Shown: positions 6,482-8,645 of the stretch, piece after piece | Layout of the letters: each line of letters begins with the position of its first letter | How positions within the stretch are numbered: position 1 is the first letter of the stretch | Assembly (NCBI GenBank): GCA_017557085.1 | Contig: JAFZAR010000336.1 | Coordinates: 1-8,645 of the forward strand | Direction: 5' to 3' | DNA from: Verrucomicrobiota bacterium | Lineage (GTDB): Bacteria; Verrucomicrobiota; Verrucomicrobiia; Limisphaerales; UBA1412 | Length of the DNA: 8,645 nucleotides | Notes under the pieces: generated by a model | What the model was told of the DNA's origin: nothing | What the model saw: only the letters and a program-made list of their open reading frames with translations | Database searches by the model: none | Program-made: the position numbers and the translations under genes

Positions 6482-7735
6482 ATGAATGCAGAGTTAATTG
6501 CGGTTATTGATTATTGGGTGAGAGAGAAGGGGATAGAGAAATCTACCCTCCTGGCCGCAGTACAGAATTGTCTTGCGGGTGCGGCAAAAAAGGCACTCGG
6601 TCCCACACGCGGATTACATTGTGAGATCAACCCCAAAACGGGTGCGATCAAGGCATTTGCGAAATTGATAGTGGTAGAGAATGTTGAACTGCCGCGCGAT
6701 CAGATATCCCTGGCCGAGGCCAGGTTGATCAATCCGAATGTCCAATGCGGAGATGAAATAGATAAAGAAGTGACTCCCAGGAATTTCGGTAGAATTGCGG
6801 CGCAACATGCCAAACAGAATTTGATCCAGTTGATCCGTCGTATCGAAAAATCAAAGATTTACGCGGAATTCAAGGACAGAACAGGCGACATCGTGGACGG
6901 CACAGTTTCTCGTTTTGAAAAGGGAGATGTGATTGTGGATCTGGGGCGCTATGAAGCGCTGATGCCTTCCCGTGAGCGTGTTCCGAATGAAAATTACGAA
7001 TCCAAAGAGCGTCTGCACTTTTATGTAAAAAGTGTGGAGAACCGCCAGAACGGTCCGGAGATCATCCTCTCCCGTGCCGATCCGAATTTTGTATTGAGAC
7101 TTTTTGAGATAGAGATCTCAGAGATCAAGGATAACACCATTGAGGTGCGCGGCATTGCCCGTGAGCCGGGTATCCGTACCAAGATCGCGGTCTATTCCCG
7201 TGATCCCAAGGTGGATCCGGTGGGTGCTTGTGTGGGCATTCGCGGACAGCGTGTGAAAAACATTGTCCGTGAGCTGAATAATGAGAAGATAGACATCATC
7301 AAGTATGATGACGACATCACCCGTTATGTCGAGAACGCGCTGGCACCGGCAAAGTTGACAAGCTATGAAGTAGATGCCGACAATAAATATATCCATGTTT
7401 GGACAACTGAGGATCAGCTTTCACTGGCCATTGGCCGTCGTGGACAAAATGCCCGGTTGACCTCACAGCTGACCGGCTGGAGAGTGGATATAGACGCGGA
7501 AGATCCAGAACCGTCCGGGTTCGATACTCAGATGGCGAACGCGATCTCGGATCTGACAAGAGTTTCCGCCATTTCGACAGAACAAGCTGAAGCGCTGGTT
7601 ACCTCTGGCTTTAACAGTTTGGATCTCATTCTGCAGGCGGATGTTGCGGATCTGGAAGCGGTCAAAGGGATCGGCCCTGCGGCGAAAGGTATCTGGGAAG
7701 CGGTCCGTGCTCATGTTGGACGTGCTGATAGCTAA
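6482..7735 (+). CDS. nusA: Transcription termination/antitermination factor NusA
   Basis: 417 residues. NusA binds RNA polymerase and nascent RNA and modulates pausing, termination and antitermination in the cytoplasm. Visible domains in order: the N-terminal polymerase-binding domain (about 1-130), an S1 domain (about 135-200, GDIVDGTVSRF...DVIVDLG), KH1 with the GIRGQRVKNI loop (252-261), KH2 with IGRRGQNARL (317-326), and a single C-terminal helix-hairpin-helix (about 355-412, KGIGPAAKGIW at 395-405). The length suits a NusA with one short C-terminal repeat, smaller than the E. coli protein with two acidic repeats. The start is supported by AAAGGA (6468-6473), 8 nt before the ATG. It precedes infB by 70 nt, the conserved nusA-infB order. 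rimP is not found upstream. Confidence 0.97.
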   Translation: MNAELIAVIDYWVREKGIEKSTLLAAVQNCLAGAAKKALGPTRGLHCEINPKTGAIKAFAKLIVVENVELPRDQISLAEARLINPNVQCGDEIDKEVTPRNFGRIAAQHAKQNLIQLIRRIEKSKIYAEFKDRTGDIVDGTVSRFEKGDVIVDLGRYEALMPSRERVPNENYESKERLHFYVKSVENRQNGPEIILSRADPNFVLRLFEIEISEIKDNTIEVRGIAREPGIRTKIAVYSRDPKVDPVGACVGIRGQRVKNIVRELNNEKIDIIKYDDDITRYVENALAPAKLTSYEVDADNKYIHVWTTEDQLSLAIGRRGQNARLTSQLTGWRVDIDAEDPEPSGFDTQMANAISDLTRVSAISTEQAEALVTSGFNSLDLILQADVADLEAVKGIGPAAKGIWEAVRAHVGRADS

Positions 7736-7805
7736 TTAAAAAATAACGAATAAGATAAGAGGATTTTTTTAGGCGGGTGGAATAAACCGAAGTAAATAGG
7801 GAAGT

Positions 7806-8645
7806 ATGCCTGTTCGTATATATGATATAGCAAAAAGGTTGGGTATCCCCAACAAAGTGGTTCTGCAAAAAGCGAAAGAGCTTGGCATCAAGGAAGCAAG
7901 AGCCGCGTCTTGTTCATTGGACAAGATCACGGCCGAATTCCTGGAGCAGCAGCTTGCGGCTAAACCGGAACCGGCACCGGTGCCGGAAACCGCGGCATCG
8001 CCTGTGGCAGAACCGGTAAAAGCAGACGAGAAACAGGTTGAAGAGAAACCTGCCGCAAAGGAAACCTCGAAAAAATCGAAAGAGACGAAGGCAGAGCCAA
8101 AGGCGGAAGAGTCCACGGAAACTCCCTCTCAGCCCAAAGCCGAAGAGAAAGCTCCAGTGGAAAAACAGCCTCGTCCGGTGGAAAAAACTGTTCGCGAAGA
8201 GGTCCCGGAATCCGTTATCAGGGAAGTAGAGAGCTTTGTTTCTAAAGGATTGGAAGAGCTGTCTGCCGAGACGGATGAAACTCCTCGGTTTACCAGAGGA
8301 AGCAAGCGAGAGAACGACTCGCAAAAGAAAGCTCATTCCGAATCGGCTTCCGCTAAAGAGAATTCACATCAAAAGTCCAAGGGCCAGAAGGAAGAATCCA
8401 CTAAAACTGCTAAACACCATGAACAGGACCCGGTCAAAGAATCCGCTCCGGCGGCATCCGAAGCACAGGCTCCTGCTGCTCCTAAACCCGCTCCTGTTTT
8501 TGGTCTGAAACCGATATGGAAGATTCCTCTGTCAGCGATCGGCAAGCGCTTCGCGGATGAAAAAGCGGCCATTGAAGCCGCCGAGAATGCGAAAAAAGCT
8601 GCCGAAGAAGCGAAGCAAGTTGAACAGCCCAAACTGGGGCAGAAG
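7806..8645 (+). CDS. infB: Translation initiation factor IF-2, N-terminal part (runs off the window)
   Basis: The frame is open from ATG 7806 to the window end (280 codons, no stop). Residues 1-50 match the small helical IF2 N-terminal domain (RIYDIAKRLGIPNKVVLQKA...ELGIKEA). They are followed by about 180 residues rich in Lys, Glu, Ala and Pro, typical of the flexible IF-2 linker. Residues 231-248 (VFGLKPIWKIPLSAIGKR) are an unusually hydrophobic island, then comes an Ala/Glu/Lys coiled-coil-like stretch (FADEKAAIEAAENAKKAAEE). The G domain that binds GTP and delivers initiator tRNA is beyond the window, so the name rests on the N-terminal domain, the linker style and the nusA neighbour. The start is set by AGGGAAG (7798-7804) just before the ATG and by the conserved MPVRIYDIA beginning. 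Probably co-transcribed with nusA. Confidence 0.93.
   Translation, partial: MPVRIYDIAKRLGIPNKVVLQKAKELGIKEARAASCSLDKITAEFLEQQLAAKPEPAPVPETAASPVAEPVKADEKQVEEKPAAKETSKKSKETKAEPKAEESTETPSQPKAEEKAPVEKQPRPVEKTVREEVPESVIREVESFVSKGLEELSAETDETPRFTRGSKRENDSQKKAHSESASAKENSHQKSKGQKEESTKTAKHHEQDPVKESAPAASEAQAPAAPKPAPVFGLKPIWKIPLSAIGKRFADEKAAIEAAENAKKAAEEAKQVEQPKLGQK

Noticed and set aside
7914..8336. A 140-codon minus-strand frame rich in Phe, Arg and Leu opposite infB.
   Set aside because: Its composition is what results from reading the Lys/Glu-rich IF-2 linker backwards, and it has no independent support.

Overview
This window reads as an ordinary chromosomal stretch from a member of the PVC superphylum, most likely Lentisphaerota, Kiritimatiellota or Verrucomicrobiota. 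That is inferred from three gene styles: a very large secreted protein of LamG (concanavalin A-like) and Ig-like domains ending in a '...GYYRL' C-terminal domain, a prepilin-like protein of the H-X9-DG family that these phyla carry in many copies, and ordinary nusA and infB genes. No phylogenetic search was possible, so the phylum is not certain. All genes I can support lie on the plus strand.

Layout. 3-110 is the last 35 codons of an unidentified gene, whose stop codon lies inside an 11-bp hairpin (104-140). A good sigma70-type promoter (TTGAAA, 17-nt spacer, TATACT; 184-212) precedes a 1632-residue secreted protein (302-5200). This protein is built from three long internal repeats. Each repeat has one LamG domain of subtype A and one of subtype B. 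The first two repeats then carry an Ig-like domain, and the third ends in a different C-terminal domain. A 117-nt spacer with two perfect or near-perfect hairpins (5207-5226, 5236-5270) leads to a 290-residue prepilin-like protein (5318-6190). The block closes with a hairpin (6202-6221) and a clear intrinsic terminator (6235-6270).

The second half is housekeeping. A leader at about 6341-6481 can fold into three hairpins, the last being an intrinsic terminator (6424-6452) only 29 nt before the nusA start. nusA (6482-7735) and the first 280 codons of infB (7806 to the window end) follow. rimP, the usual gene ahead of nusA, is absent.

How the genes may work together. The LamG protein and the prepilin-like protein are probably one transcription unit for a cell-surface or secreted carbohydrate- or matrix-binding function, with the pseudopilin possibly serving a type II secretion or type IV pilus-like machine. 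nusA and infB are the conserved transcription/translation factor operon, possibly attenuated in its leader. I see no mobile element, CRISPR array, tRNA, rRNA or defence system. The points most worth following are the regular A-B-Ig architecture of the giant protein and the structured nusA leader.
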